Shown here one piece after another: positions 8,110 to 17,720 of a stretch of DNA of 64,000 nucleotides (position 1 is its first letter; every line of letters starts with the position of its first letter). The notes beneath the pieces are model-generated. The model worked only from the letters and a program-made list of their open reading frames with translations. It was not told the origin of the DNA and ran no database searches. The position numbers and the translations under genes are program-made. This DNA is from Halopolyspora algeriensis (GTDB taxonomy: Bacteria; Actinomycetota; Actinomycetes; Mycobacteriales; Pseudonocardiaceae): positions 112,962 through 176,961 of the forward strand of contig NZ_QPJC01000010.1 in the NCBI RefSeq assembly GCF_003337235.1. The letters run 5' to 3'.

Positions 8110-9433
8110 GACTGACGTATCCTTCCTGATCGGCACCGCCCAGCGGTGCGTTTTCCTCGTTGGCCCCGCGCACGAGAAGCGCGTTGATGCGGATACGTCC
8201 GCGGTGATCCTTGCCGCCTTCGGCGCGAAGCCGCAATCCGGCGATCTCGGCCTCGGCACCGGGCAGTGGAACGCGCCCCAACCGCTGCGCGAGCAGGCCA
8301 CCGACCGTCTCGACCTCGGAATCGTCGAGATCGACCTCGAACAGTGCGGCGAAATCCTCCACGGGCAACCGGGAGCTCACCCGGACCACACCGCCCTCCA
8401 GCCTTTCGACCGGCCGATATTCCTCACGATCGGACTCGTCGGTGATCTCACCGACGATCTCTTCGATGATGTCCTCGATCGTGAGCAACCCCGCGGTTCC
8501 GCCGTACTCGTCCACCGCGACCGCCATGTGGCTGCGGGAGAGCTGCATCTCCTGGAGCAACTCGTCGAGCCGTTTCGAGTCGGGCACGAAACTCGCCGGG
8601 CGCATCAGGTCGGCCACCACCGGGCCGTCCTCGTGGAGATTGCCACGCTCGACCATCACCCCGGCCAGGTCCTTCAAGGTGACCACGCCGACGATGTCGT
8701 CCACGCTCTCCCCGATCACGGGAACGCGGGAAAAACCCGAACGCAGGGACAACGCGAGCGCCTGCCGCACCGACTTGGTGTGCTCGATCCAGACGATCTC
8801 GGTGCGCGGCACCATCACTTCACGAGCGGTGGTGTCTCCCAACTCGAACACCGAGTGAATCATCTCGCGCTCTCCCGCGGCGACGACCCCGCGCTCGCCG
8901 GCGAGATCCACCAGCTCGCGCAGCTCGACCTCCGAGGAGAACGGTCCCTCGCGGAAACCCCGGCCCGGCGTGATCGTGTTCCCGACGAGGATGAGCAACC
9001 GGGTCAGCGGGTTGAGCACACGCGCGAGAACACGCACCGGTGCGGCGGCCAGCAGACCCACCCGGTAGGGATGCTGCCGCCCGATCGTGCGAGGACCGAC
9101 ACCGACCAACACGTAGGAGACCAGCAGCATGGTCACGATCGCGGACAGGACCGCCCAGCCGGAGGACACGGCCGTTCCCAGCACGGCGATGGTGACCATC
9201 ACGGTGGCGCTCAACTCGCACGCCAGACGCAGCAGCAGGAGCAGGTTGACGTGACGGGGACGTTCGGCGAGGACCAACGCGAGCTGCCTGGCACCGCCGC
9301 GTCCCTCGCGGACGAGCTCGTCGACCCGTGCCCGCGAGGCGGTCCCGATCGCCGCGTCCGCCGCGGCGAACGCGCCCGCCGCCACCACCAGCAGTACCGC
9401 CCACACCAAGGGCACGGCTACACCGGAGAACAC
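8102..9433 (-). CDS. CorC/HlyC-like CBS-domain membrane protein
   Basis: 443 aa. N-terminal DUF21/CNNM membrane domain with about four segments (residues ~5-160), a CBS pair with the hallmark REVMVPRTEIVWI and SRVPVIGESVDDIVGVV, then DEYGGTAGLLTIEDIIEEIVGEI and a C-terminal CorC_HlyC domain. The family is linked to Mg2+/Co2+ export or homeostasis. The GTG at 9433 was chosen because it lies just after the ybeY stop; the open frame extends to 9523 inside ybeY. Counterpart of Rv2366c. Confidence 0.88.
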   Translation of the reverse strand: MFSGVAVPLVWAVLLVVAAGAFAAADAAIGTASRARVDELVREGRGGARQLALVLAERPRHVNLLLLLRLACELSATVMVTIAVLGTAVSSGWAVLSAIVTMLLVSYVLVGVGPRTIGRQHPYRVGLLAAAPVRVLARVLNPLTRLLILVGNTITPGRGFREGPFSSEVELRELVDLAGERGVVAAGEREMIHSVFELGDTTAREVMVPRTEIVWIEHTKSVRQALALSLRSGFSRVPVIGESVDDIVGVVTLKDLAGVMVERGNLHEDGPVVADLMRPASFVPDSKRLDELLQEMQLSRSHMAVAVDEYGGTAGLLTIEDIIEEIVGEITDESDREEYRPVERLEGGVVRVSSRLPVEDFAALFEVDLDDSEVETVGGLLAQRLGRVPLPGAEAEIAGLRLRAEGGKDHRGRIRINALLVRGANEENAPLGGADQEGYVSRG

Positions 9434-9443
9434 GGCCGCCGAC

Positions 9444-10019
9444 CTAGTTCGACCTGCCGTGCCCGGTGTTGTCGTCCGGGCTGTCCAGCCCCACCGCGCC
9501 GAGCACGCGAGAGTCGGCGTCACGCTGCTGAGCAGCTCGATCGGCCTCGGACTTCGCCTGCCGGAAGTCGACCAGGATCCGGTTCTGCAGCGCGAACATC
9601 TCGCGCTCTTCCTCGGGTTCCGCGTGGTCGTAGCCCAGCAGGTGCAGGACTCCGTGCACCGTCAGCAGAAACAACTCGTCGGCGAGACTGTGTCCGGCCT
9701 TGCGTGCCTGGTCCTTGGCGAACGCGGGGCAGAGCACGATGTCACCGAGCATCGCGGCCGTGGAGTCGGTGGTGGTGTCACCACCCGACGAGGCGCGTTC
9801 GGAATCGTATTCGTCCATGGGAAACGCCATCACGTCGGTGGGTCCCTCGAGGTCCATCCACCGCTCGTGGAGATCGGCCATCACGTCGAGGTCGACGAGC
9901 ACGATCGACAGCTCGGCGAGCTGGCTGACGCTCATCCGGTCCAACGCGAACCGGGCGACCGAGACGATGTCGGTCTCCTGCACCTCGACGGTGGACTCGT
10001 TGGCGATCTCGATGCTCAT
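9444..10019 (-). CDS. ybeY: Endoribonuclease YbeY
   Basis: 191 aa. Zinc endoribonuclease for 16S rRNA 3'-end maturation and ribosome quality control. The metal site is [11 protein letters not shown] (H3xH5xH form), preceded by [13 protein letters not shown] ~25-residue tail beyond the usual end is rich in charged residues. The start overlaps the phoH stop by 4 bp, so the two are translationally coupled. Confidence 0.96.
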   Translation of the reverse strand: MSIEIANESTVEVQETDIVSVARFALDRMSVSQLAELSIVLVDLDVMADLHERWMDLEGPTDVMAFPMDEYDSERASSGGDTTTDSTAAMLGDIVLCPAFAKDQARKAGHSLADELFLLTVHGVLHLLGYDHAEPEEEREMFALQNRILVDFRQAKSEADRAAQQRDADSRVLGAVGLDSPDDNTGHGRSN

Positions 10020-11122
10020 GCGCGCCCCCGTCGCTGTCCGGTGCGCCGACCACCACGTTCTTCCCCCGACGAACCGGAGGCCCGCTCATCGCCGTTGTCC
10101 CCGCTCTCCTCACGGGCCTGCCAGCGGTCGTAGGCGTTGACGATGTCGGTCACCAAGCGGTGCCGCACGACGTCCTGGCTCTCCAGCATGCTGAAGTGCA
10201 CGTCCTCGACACCATCGAGGATTTCCCGGACGACCTTGAGGCCGCTGCGCTGACCACCCGGTAGGTCGATCTGGGTGATGTCGCCGGTCACCACGATCTT
10301 GGAACCGAAGCCCAACCGAGTCAGAAACATCTTCATCTGCTCGGGTGTGGTGTTCTGCGCCTCGTCGAGGATGATGAACGCGTCGTTGAGCGTGCGGCCA
10401 CGCATGTACGCCAGCGGCGCGACCTCGATGGTGCCCGCCTGGGTCAGCCGAGGGACCGACTCGGGGTCGATCATGTCGTGCAGGGCGTCGTACAGCGGCC
10501 GCAGGTACGGATCGATCTTCTCGTACAGCGTGCCGGGCAGGTAACCGAGCCGTTCCCCGGCCTCCACGGCGGGGCGGATGAGGATGATCCGGTTGACCTG
10601 CTTGGCCTGCAGCGCCTGGACGGCCTTGGCCATGGCCAGGTAGGTCTTGCCGGTACCGGCGGGGCCGATTCCGAAGACCACGGTGTGCTCGTCGATCGCG
10701 TCGACGTAGCGCTTCTGGTTCGCGGTTTTCGGGCGGATGGTGCGCCCGCGTCGCGAGACGATGTCCAGAGTCAGCACGTCGGCGGGCGATTCGCCGTGCT
10801 CGGCCGAGAGCATCGCCACGCTGTGGCGCACGACGTCCGGGCTGATCGGGTTCCCCCGGGAGATGAGCGTGGTGAGTTCGTCGAACAACCGCTCGGCGAA
10901 GGCCACGTCCGCGGAGGCGCCGGACAGGGTCACCTCGTTGCCCCGGACGTGGACATCCGCCTCGATCGATTCCTCGATGATCCGGAGGTTCTCGTCCCGG
11001 GAGCCCAACAACGCCAGGACGGCATTGTCGGGAACGGTCACCGTCGACTGTGCTGTTGCGGTTTGGTTCGGCTGCTGGTCTCCGGACTGGGCTGCGGCCC
11101 CGCCTGCTGCGATTCCGGCCAC
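10016..11122 (-). CDS. phoH: PhoH-like ATPase
   Basis: 368 aa from a GTG at 11122; a longer start at 11260 is possible, giving 414 aa. Walker [15 protein letters not shown], Walker [13 protein letters not shown], then [12 protein letters not shown], the PhoH superfamily-1-type helicase core. An N-terminal KH-like region ([20 protein letters not shown]) fits PhoH1, whose role is RNA-related and poorly defined. The C-terminus is a basic, Gly-rich tail. It precedes ybeY, as in most actinobacteria. Confidence 0.92.
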   Translation of the reverse strand: MAGIAAGGAAAQSGDQQPNQTATAQSTVTVPDNAVLALLGSRDENLRIIEESIEADVHVRGNEVTLSGASADVAFAERLFDELTTLISRGNPISPDVVRHSVAMLSAEHGESPADVLTLDIVSRRGRTIRPKTANQKRYVDAIDEHTVVFGIGPAGTGKTYLAMAKAVQALQAKQVNRIILIRPAVEAGERLGYLPGTLYEKIDPYLRPLYDALHDMIDPESVPRLTQAGTIEVAPLAYMRGRTLNDAFIILDEAQNTTPEQMKMFLTRLGFGSKIVVTGDITQIDLPGGQRSGLKVVREILDGVEDVHFSMLESQDVVRHRLVTDIVNAYDRWQAREESGDNGDERASGSSGEERGGRRTGQRRGRA

Positions 11123-11278
11123 GTGCTTTCGGGCCTGCTTTCTGCGCGGATGCGCGAGTCGATTTCCTACTTCCTGGTCCTCACCCCCGATGGTAAAGCA
11201 ACCCGCAATGCGATTGCCGGTTACTCGCCACCCGTTCGGAGGCTCCGACCGAGTGCACAACGAGGCGAACGGGATTCC

Positions 11279-11650
11279 TTATTCCGGAACCGGCCCGTCC
11301 ACCAGACCACCGAGCGGGCGACCTCCCAGCAGGTGCAGGTGCACGTGGAAGATCGTCTGCCCCGCATCGGCATTGGTGTTGAACAGCAGTCGGTAGCCGG
11401 ACTCGGCCACACCGTCACGCTCGGCGATCTCACCCGCGACCAGGAACAGCTCGGCCAGCAAAGCAGGGTCCTGCGCGGCCAGTTCCGTGGCGTTGCGGTA
11501 GCGCACCTTCGGAGCGAGAAGCACGTGCGTGGGCGCCTGGGGACTGATGTCGCGGATCGCGATGATGCGCTCGTTCTCCCGGACCACGTCCGCGGGGATT
11601 TCGCCGCGCTCGATCCGCTCGAACAGGGAACCGGCGTCGTTGTCACTCAT
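11279..11650 (-). CDS. HIT-family nucleotide-binding protein
   Basis: 123 aa. Histidine-triad protein with HVHLHLL as the catalytic motif and the typical start SLFERIERGEIPADVV. Such proteins hydrolyse purine phosphoramidates (HinT type). The ATG at 11650 was preferred over one at 11677 because residue 1 then matches usual HIT length. Lies between rsmE and phoH on the same strand. Confidence 0.93.
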   Translation of the reverse strand: MSDNDAGSLFERIERGEIPADVVRENERIIAIRDISPQAPTHVLLAPKVRYRNATELAAQDPALLAELFLVAGEIAERDGVAESGYRLLFNTNADAGQTIFHVHLHLLGGRPLGGLVDGPVPE

Positions 11651-11722
11651 ATCCGGCAGGCTATCCCGTCCGGCCACGCACGCCCGGGCGACAGGCCCTG
11701 CGTCGTACGCGCCGGTCCCGGG

Positions 11723-12484
11723 TCACCGCTGCCGGTCGTTCTCGGACGACCACCGGTCCGTCAACACCCCCAGCGCCCCGAGGGCAACCGCCGCGGCCGT
11801 GGAAGCCCGCAGCACCGAAGGCCCGAGCCGGACCGGCTGTGCCCCCGCCTCGGACAGGGTAGCGAGCTCGTCGGTGCTCACACCCCCTTCGGGGCCGACG
11901 ACGACAGCGAGCTCACCGGAGGCGGGAAGATCGACGTCCGCCAGTGCTGTCTCCGCTTCCTCGTGCAGCACCACGGCCGCGTCCGCACGGCGAATCAGCC
12001 CGGACAACTCCCGTGTCCCACATGGCTCGCCGACCTCGGGCGTCCACGGCCGTCGCGCCTGCTTCGCCGACTGCGCGGCGGCATTGCGCCACCGAGCCAA
12101 CGCCTTGGCACCGCGCGGACCGTCATCCCACTTCGCCACGCACCGGGCGGCCCGCCAGGGCGTCACCGCGTCCACACCGGCTTCGGTCGCCAGTTCCACG
12201 GCCAACTCCCCGCGTTCGCCCTTGACCAATGCCTGCACCAGGCGCACGCGCAGCTCCGGAGCGGGCACATACCACGTGTGCTCCACGGCAAGACGCAGCA
12301 TGTCCCGCCCGGCCTCCAGCACCTCGCACCGGGCCACACCGCCACGGCCGTCGGAAAGCTGCACGTGCTCACCCGCGCGCAGGCGACGCACGGTCGCGGC
12401 GTGCTTGCCTTCCGGGCCGCCGAGGGTGGTCTCGGATCCGTCCGGCAGTTCGGGTACCGAGAACACCGGTAGCGACGACACCAT
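11723..12484 (-). CDS. rsmE: 16S rRNA (uracil1498-N3)-methyltransferase RsmE
   Basis: 253 aa. SPOUT-class methyltransferase. An N-terminal PUA-like domain (KHAATVRRLRAGEHVQLSDG) is followed by the SAM-binding knot: VVVGPEGGVSTDELATL and VRLGPSVLRASTAAAVAL. Downstream of dnaJ2 on the same strand, as in M. tuberculosis (Rv2372c). Confidence 0.95.
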   Translation of the reverse strand: MVSSLPVFSVPELPDGSETTLGGPEGKHAATVRRLRAGEHVQLSDGRGGVARCEVLEAGRDMLRLAVEHTWYVPAPELRVRLVQALVKGERGELAVELATEAGVDAVTPWRAARCVAKWDDGPRGAKALARWRNAAAQSAKQARRPWTPEVGEPCGTRELSGLIRRADAAVVLHEEAETALADVDLPASGELAVVVGPEGGVSTDELATLSEAGAQPVRLGPSVLRASTAAAVALGALGVLTDRWSSENDRQR

Positions 12485-12517
12485 GCACCTCTCGACAGCC
12501 GTGCGAACGGGGACGAA

Positions 12518-13696
12518 TCAGCGGTGACCGAACGAGCGGATGCGGGAGAACAGGCCACTGCGGTGGCCGTCGCCGTTGGCGCTCACCGTCGGCTCGAGCT
12601 GCTCCTCGCCGCGCGCCGCCGCGAGTTGGCGGATCAGCTCGCTCTGCTGCTCGTCCAGCTTCGTGGGAACCACCACGTCGAAGTGAACGTGCAGATCTCC
12701 GTGGCCACTGACGCGCCCGTTCGATCGCAGCTTCGGCAAGCCCTGCCCGCTGAGCACGTGCTCGGTGCCGGGCTGGGTGCCGGGCTCGACCGTCAGCTCT
12801 TCCCGCCCGTCGAGCGTGTCGAGAATCACGGTGGTCCCCAGCGCCGCGGCCGTCATCGGCACTTCCACGGTGCAGTGCAGGTCGGCACCGTCCCGGACGA
12901 AGCGCTCGTGCTGCTTCTCCTCGACCTCGACGAACAGATCACCCGGCGGACCACCGCCCGGGCCGACCTCTCCCTCACCGGCCAGCCGCACGCGCATGCC
13001 GTCGCCGACACCCGCGGGAATCTTGACCGTGATCGTGCGACGCGCCCGAACGCGGCCGTCGCCACCGCACTGCTGGCACGGGTCGGTGATGACCTCGCCG
13101 AATCCCCGGCACACCGGGCACGGGCGCGAGGTCATGACCTGGCCGAGGAAGGAGCGCTGGACGGACTGCACCTCTCCGCGCCCGCCACAGGTGTCACACG
13201 TCGACGGGGCGCTGCCCGCGCGCGAGCCACCACCGTCGCAGGTCTCGCACATCACCGCCGTGTCCACGGTGATGTCGCGGTTGACACCGCTGGCGCATTC
13301 CTCGAGCGTGAGCTCCAGGCGCAGCAGCGCATCGGATCCCTGCTGGACGCGGCTGCGTGTGCCACGCCCGCCCCCAGCGGCGCCCCCGCCGCCACCGAAG
13401 AACGCGTCCATGATGTCGCCGAGGCCACCGAAACCGGCGAACGGGTCTCCGCCACCTGCACCGGCGCCACCCCCGCTGCTGTCCAGCGGGTCACCGCCGA
13501 GGTCGACGACCTGGCGCTTCTTCGGGTCGGAGAGGACCTCGTAGGCGTTGGTCACCTCCTGGAACCGCTCGTGAGCGCCTTCCTCCTGGTTGACATCGGG
13601 GTGTAGCTCCCTGGCGAGCTTGCGGTAAGCCCGCTTGATCTGCTCCGGCGTGGCGTCCTTGGCCACCCCGAGGATCCCGTAGTAGTCCCTGGCCAC
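12518..13696 (-). CDS. dnaJ2: Chaperone DnaJ2
   Basis: 392 aa. J-domain with the HPD motif (residues 32-34) that stimulates DnaK ATPase, a Gly-rich linker, four zinc repeats ([32 protein letters not shown]) and two C-terminal substrate domains. The C-terminus has an extra variable tail. Preceded by hrcA on the same strand with 88 bp between them: the hrcA-dnaJ2 arrangement of actinobacteria. Confidence 0.97.
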   Translation of the reverse strand: MARDYYGILGVAKDATPEQIKRAYRKLARELHPDVNQEEGAHERFQEVTNAYEVLSDPKKRQVVDLGGDPLDSSGGGAGAGGGDPFAGFGGLGDIMDAFFGGGGGAAGGGRGTRSRVQQGSDALLRLELTLEECASGVNRDITVDTAVMCETCDGGGSRAGSAPSTCDTCGGRGEVQSVQRSFLGQVMTSRPCPVCRGFGEVITDPCQQCGGDGRVRARRTITVKIPAGVGDGMRVRLAGEGEVGPGGGPPGDLFVEVEEKQHERFVRDGADLHCTVEVPMTAAALGTTVILDTLDGREELTVEPGTQPGTEHVLSGQGLPKLRSNGRVSGHGDLHVHFDVVVPTKLDEQQSELIRQLAAARGEEQLEPTVSANGDGHRSGLFSRIRSFGHR

Positions 13697-13784
13697 CTTG
13701 TGCGTTCTTCCTCTGCTCGTTCGACGGGTACCGGAGATTCACGGTCGGCGACGGTGGTTGTCGGCACATCGGCCATGGTCGCCG

Positions 13785-14807
13785 TCACCGGCCGGCCAGA
13801 ATCTCTCCCACGTAGGCGGCAACGGCGCGAACCGCTGCCATCGTCCCCGGATAATCCATCCGGGTGGGGCCGACCACACCCAGGCCCCCCAGCACCATCC
13901 CATGCGAGCCGTATCCGGTGGACACCACCGAGGTCGTCTGCATTTCCTCGGCCTCGTTCTCCATGCCGATACGCACCGTCACGGTACCCGAGTCGCGGGC
14001 GGCCGCCAGCAGCTTCAGTACCACCACCTGCTCCTCGAGCGCCTCGAGAACCTGCCGCAACGACCCGGGAAAGTCGGCGACGTTGCGGGTCAGATTGGGG
14101 GTACCGCCGAGCACCATCCGCTCTTCGGGCTGCTCCACCAGGGTCTCGATGAGCACACTGCAGACTCTGGTCATGGTGTCGCGCAACTCCGGGGGCGCCT
14201 GGTCGGGAAGTTCGGCGACCGAAGCCGAGGCATCGGCCAGCCGCTTCTCGGCCATGGCGGAGTTGAGGACAGTGCGAAGCCGGGTGAGGTCCTCGTCACC
14301 GATGACATCTCCGAGGTCGACCATACGTTGATCGACCCGGCCGGTATCGGTGATCAGCACCAGCATCAACCGCGCGGGAGTGATGGTGACCACCTCGACA
14401 TGCCGGACCGTGGACTGCGCCAGGGTCGGGTACTGCACGACCGCGACCTGCTGGGTCAGTTGGGCGAGCAGGCGCACGCTCCGGCGCATCACATCGTCGA
14501 GATCCAGAGCACCTTCGAGGAACGCCTGGATGGCACGGCGTTCCGCCGGGGTCAGCGGCTTGATCTCGTGCAACCGATCGACGAACAACCGGTACCCCTG
14601 GTCGGTGGGGATCCGGCCCGCGCTGGTGTGCGGTTGAACGATGAGGCCCTCCTCCTCGAGGACCGCCATGTCGTTGCGCACCGTGGCGCTGGACACACCG
14701 AGATTGTGCTGATCGACGAGCGTTTTGGAACCGACCGGTTCGTGCGTGGAGACGTAGTCGGCCACGATTGCGCGCAGTACCTCGAAGCGGCGTTCCTCCG
14801 CGTTCAT
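13785..14807 (-). CDS. hrcA: Heat-inducible transcriptional repressor HrcA
   Basis: 340 aa. Winged-helix N-terminus ([30 protein letters not shown], shown in part) followed by the GAF-like HrcA domain with [17 protein letters not shown]. Represses class I heat-shock genes by binding CIRCE. I looked for a CIRCE repeat (TTAGCACTC-N9-GAGTGCTAA) in the 237 bp upstream and found none, so the operon itself may not be autoregulated. Confidence 0.96.
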   Translation of the reverse strand: MNAEERRFEVLRAIVADYVSTHEPVGSKTLVDQHNLGVSSATVRNDMAVLEEEGLIVQPHTSAGRIPTDQGYRLFVDRLHEIKPLTPAERRAIQAFLEGALDLDDVMRRSVRLLAQLTQQVAVVQYPTLAQSTVRHVEVVTITPARLMLVLITDTGRVDQRMVDLGDVIGDEDLTRLRTVLNSAMAEKRLADASASVAELPDQAPPELRDTMTRVCSVLIETLVEQPEERMVLGGTPNLTRNVADFPGSLRQVLEALEEQVVVLKLLAAARDSGTVTVRIGMENEAEEMQTTSVVSTGYGSHGMVLGGLGVVGPTRMDYPGTMAAVRAVAAYVGEILAGR

Positions 14808-15044
14808 CCCGCGTCACCTCCTCTTCACTGCGCCTGTTCGGACGCCTGTCCACAGACGCCTGCGGCACGGCCGGCTCGGATATCGGCTCCGCCCACCCAG
14901 TTTACGGTCCTGTTCCAACAGGGCCGAGGACCGCGCAGTACGGATCATGCCCGGGCCGGTGGCGTCCGGTGGCACCGATAACCTCGACGGGCGGCAGGAC
15001 GGCGACAACACACGGCCAGCCCTCGACCCGGAGGTATCGCCGAC

Positions 15045-15347
15045 GTGATCTTCAAGGACGTCCGCAACGGTCGGCCCTACCCCGAGCACAATCTGTCCAC
15101 CAGGGACTGGTCCCGGATCCCGCCGCAGCAGGTGCGGCTGGAACAGCTCGTGACCACGACCACGGTGCTCGAGCTGGACCGGCTGCTCAGCTCGGATTCG
15201 ACCTTCTTCGGCGATCTGTTCCCGCACACCGTGCGGTGGCGCGGCGAGCTCTACCTCGAGGACGGGCTGCACCGCGCGCTGCGCGCAGCCCTGCACCAGC
15301 GCACCGTCCTGCACGCCCGTGTTCTCGAACTCGACGCCCTGCGCTGA
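15045..15347 (+). CDS. Conserved actinobacterial protein (Rv2375-like)
   Basis: 100 aa, beginning MIFKDVRNGRPYPEHNLSTR with HTVRWRGELYLEDGLHRALR in the second half. Divergent from hrcA, the same position as M. tuberculosis Rv2375 next to hrcA (Rv2374c). Soluble, no recognised domain. Sometimes labelled toxin/antitoxin-related, but nothing in the sequence shows this. Function unknown. Confidence 0.75.
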   Translation: MIFKDVRNGRPYPEHNLSTRDWSRIPPQQVRLEQLVTTTTVLELDRLLSSDSTFFGDLFPHTVRWRGELYLEDGLHRALRAALHQRTVLHARVLELDALR

Positions 15348-15424
15348 GGCACCCTGCGCCGAGTCGTCCTGCACCGAGCACGTCCCCTGGTCCTTTATCA
15401 CCGGACATCGCCGCCGGGTACTTC

Positions 15425-15454
15425 GGTACCAATAATGGTCCCAATGTTGGTACC
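15425..15454. promoter_or_regulatory. Inverted-repeat operator of the first VapBC pair
   Basis: Perfect 8-bp arms GGTACCAA (15425-15432) and TTGGTACC (15447-15454) with a 14-bp spacer, ending 8 bp before the antitoxin ATG. The spacing fits a VapB ribbon-helix-helix tetramer. No Shine-Dalgarno is seen before the ATG, so the message may be leaderless or very short-leadered. Confidence 0.65.
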
Positions 15455-15462
15455 GTGATTCC

Positions 15463-15738
15463 ATGGCTCTCAATCTCCGCCTGCGCGAGGACGCCGAAGA
15501 GGCCCTTCGCGCCGAAGCCGAACGTTCGGGGCGCTCCCAGCAGGACCTGCTCCGAGAGGCCGTCGATCGCTACCTGGATCTCACACCGGCCGAAGCACCG
15601 AAACACGAGTGGGACCACCTGATCACGTCGGGAAAAGTTCTCCCTCCCAGAGGTCGGTACCGCAAGGTGATTCCGACCAAGACCCTTCCCGAAGGGCAGC
15701 GAAGCATCGACCTGCTCGACCGTGAAGACCGCTTCTGA
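15463..15738 (+). CDS. vapB: VapB-type ribbon-helix-helix antitoxin
   Basis: 91 aa. N-terminal ribbon-helix-helix: MALNLRLREDAEEALRAEA then SGRSQQDLLREAVDRYL. The C-terminal half (KHEWDHLITSGKVLPPRGRY...) is the expected toxin-neutralising arm. Stop overlaps the toxin start (TGATG). The GGTACCAA palindrome upstream is its probable operator. Confidence 0.88.
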   Translation: MALNLRLREDAEEALRAEAERSGRSQQDLLREAVDRYLDLTPAEAPKHEWDHLITSGKVLPPRGRYRKVIPTKTLPEGQRSIDLLDREDRF

Positions 15739-16145
15739 TGCGCGCCTACCTCGACAGCAGCGCCCTGATCAAGCGCGCCGTACTCGAAGTGGAGTCGGAA
15801 CCACTGGCCGAGGAGATCGATCGTCTGTACCACGCCGAAGCGATGCTCGTGTCCACATCACTGGCCTGGACAGAGGTCGCCCGTGTACTGCGAACACGAA
15901 CGAACATCTCCTATCGGGAGATCGCTGACGACCTGCGAACAGCGATGTCGGGCATAGCCGAACATCCCCTGGATGCCGAGATCATGAATCTTTCACGTCG
16001 AGTCGAGCCCGCGCAGCTTCGGTCTCTTGATGCGATACACCTCGCTGCCGCCATCGCCCTGGATGCGGACCTGATGGTCACCTACGACGCACGGTTGGCC
16101 GAAGCATCGACGGTCAACGGCATCCCGGTGAGCTCACCGAGTTGA
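15738..16145 (+). CDS. vapC: VapC-type PIN-domain ribonuclease toxin
   Basis: 135 aa, full length. The four PIN acidic positions are present: Asp in YLDSSAL, Glu in WTEVARVLR, Asp in LDAIHLAAA and Asp in VTYDARLAEA. VapC toxins cleave tRNA or rRNA. Start overlaps the antitoxin stop by one base. Ends 2 bp from the convergent hemW stop. Confidence 0.92.
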   Translation: MRAYLDSSALIKRAVLEVESEPLAEEIDRLYHAEAMLVSTSLAWTEVARVLRTRTNISYREIADDLRTAMSGIAEHPLDAEIMNLSRRVEPAQLRSLDAIHLAAAIALDADLMVTYDARLAEASTVNGIPVSSPS

Positions 16146-16147
16146 AC

Positions 16148-17377
16148 TCATCCCAGCAGGCGCTGGACGACGCCGTCGGCGAGCAGGCGGCCCCGGTCGG
16201 TGAGGATGCAGCGCCCGCGCTCCAGCGCTTCTCCACGGAGCAGACCGTCCTGGACGGCCTGCTTCGCCGCGAGCCGACCGGCGTCGTCGAGGACCTCGGC
16301 GGGCAGACCGGTCGCCAGGCGCAACTCCAGCATGATCCGTTCGATGCGCTGATCCTCGGTGTCGAGGACCTCCCGGGCGGCCGCCGGCGACTCTCCCGCT
16401 TCCAGCACCGCCGAGTAGCGCGCGGGGTGCTTGACGTTCCACCAACGCACACCGCCGACGTGGCTGTGCGCTCCCGGACCGGCGCCCCACCAGTCACCGC
16501 CCTGCCAGTAACCGATGTTGTGCAGGCAGCGGGCAGCACCGTCGGTGGCCCAGTTCGACACCTCGTACCAGCCCAGTCCGGCCTCGCCGAGCACTGAGTC
16601 GATCAACTCGTAACGGTCGGCCAGCACGTCCTCGTCCGGCATCGGCAACTCGCCACGGCGGACCTTGCGAGCCATGGCGGTGCCGTCCTCCACGATCAGC
16701 GAGTAGGCGGAGACGTGGTCCACCTCGGCATCGAGGGCGGCGTCCAGCGATCCCCGCAGGTCCTCGGTGCGCTCACCCGGCGTCCCGTAGATGAGGTCGA
16801 GGCTGACGTGGTCGAACCCGGCCGCCCGGGCCTCCTTCGCCGCCGCAACGGCCCGGCCCGGGGTGTGCCTGCGCTCCAGCACGCGCAACACGTGCTCGGC
16901 GCTCGACTGCATACCCAGCGACACCCGGGTGTAGCCGGCCCGCCGCAACCCCTCGAAGAACTCCGGCGAGGTGGACTCGGGATTGGACTCAGTGGTGACC
17001 TCGGCATCACCGCGCAGGCCGAACGAGGAACGCACCGCGTCGAGCACTTCGCCCAACCCCGCGTCCCCGAGCAGCGACGGCGTGCCACCGCCCACGAACA
17101 CCGTGTTCGCGGGCGGCACCGGCCGACCGGCCTCGGCAAGGACCCGGGCACCGAGGTCGAGCTCGGCCCGGAGGCCGTCCAGCCAGCTCCGAAAGCCGCC
17201 GGAGGGGCCCAGTTCGTCGGCGGTATAGGTGTTGAAGTCGCAGTAACCGCAGCGCGTGGCGCAGAACGGCACGTGTACGTACACGCCGAACGGCCGCTGT
17301 CCCAGTGTCGCCAGCGCGCTCGCGGGCAGCGAACCGTCCGGCGGGGCGGGCTCGCCGGTGGGTGGTTGCGCGGTCAC
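16148..17377 (-). CDS. hemW: Radical-SAM heme chaperone HemW (HemN-like)
   Basis: 409 aa from the GTG at 17377; the frame stays open to 17425. Radical SAM motif in PFCATRCGYCDF, then FVGGGTPSLL and TTESNPES. Lacks the extra N-terminal features of true coproporphyrinogen dehydrogenase, so HemW is more likely: it binds heme and delivers it to target proteins. Divergent from the sulfur-assimilation operon. Confidence 0.92.
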   Translation of the reverse strand: MTAQPPTGEPAPPDGSLPASALATLGQRPFGVYVHVPFCATRCGYCDFNTYTADELGPSGGFRSWLDGLRAELDLGARVLAEAGRPVPPANTVFVGGGTPSLLGDAGLGEVLDAVRSSFGLRGDAEVTTESNPESTSPEFFEGLRRAGYTRVSLGMQSSAEHVLRVLERRHTPGRAVAAAKEARAAGFDHVSLDLIYGTPGERTEDLRGSLDAALDAEVDHVSAYSLIVEDGTAMARKVRRGELPMPDEDVLADRYELIDSVLGEAGLGWYEVSNWATDGAARCLHNIGYWQGGDWWGAGPGAHSHVGGVRWWNVKHPARYSAVLEAGESPAAAREVLDTEDQRIERIMLELRLATGLPAEVLDDAGRLAAKQAVQDGLLRGEALERGRCILTDRGRLLADGVVQRLLG

Positions 17378-17486
17378 GGTTCCCAGTGTTCCACTCCCGA
17401 GTCCGCTCTCCGGCTGCCCCGGCACGCTGTCTCAACATGCGGATGGCAGTGGACCCGCAGCGCACGCCCATGGCACGGTGACGGGC

Positions 17487-17579
17487 ATGGATGCGACCGC
17501 GACGATGCTGCTGCTGGTCGCCCGCCGTTACCTCGACCTGCGGCGGGTGTCGAGCGCGCTCTGCCGGAACACGATCTAG
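17487..17579 (+). CDS. Cys-containing leader peptide of the sulfur operon
   Basis: 30-codon reading frame: MDATATMLLLVARRYLDLRR followed by VSSALCRNTI. It matches the small 'putative leader peptide' family of actinomycetes, whose hallmark is a basic R-x-DL-x-RVxSALC core ending in Cys, found upstream of sulfite reductase or sulfur-transport genes. It lies 141 bp before the sulfite reductase start. Likely role: ribosome stalling at the Cys codon when Cys-tRNA is scarce, altering folding of the downstream hairpin. The mechanism is inferred; the peptide and its position are seen. Confidence 0.8.
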   Translation: MDATATMLLLVARRYLDLRRVSSALCRNTI

Positions 17580-17610
17580 TTCCCGCCGCCGCGTTCCTCA
17601 CTGCTGTCCA

Positions 17611-17631
17611 GTCGGCGCCGGGCACGCCGAC
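17611..17631 (+). promoter_or_regulatory. Hairpin between leader peptide and sulfite reductase
   Basis: Perfect 7-bp stem GTCGGCG/CGCCGAC with loop CCGGGCA, starting 31 nt after the leader stop, followed about 40 nt later by GATCTTTTCGG. A candidate attenuator stem; no long T-run is adjacent, so control could be translational or Rho-linked rather than intrinsic termination. Confidence 0.45.
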
Positions 17632-17720
17632 CAGGAGAATCGCCACCCGTCATCGACGACAGGGATCTTTTCGGTTCCTCTGCGGCGTCACCGCGCCCTG
17701 TCACCCCGAAAGAACGGACG

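Noticed and set aside
8054..9928. Plus-strand frame across the CorC-like and ybeY genes
   Set aside because: Antisense shadow of recognised proteins.
14808..15044. Search for CIRCE upstream of hrcA
   Set aside because: No TTAGCACTC-type inverted repeat found.
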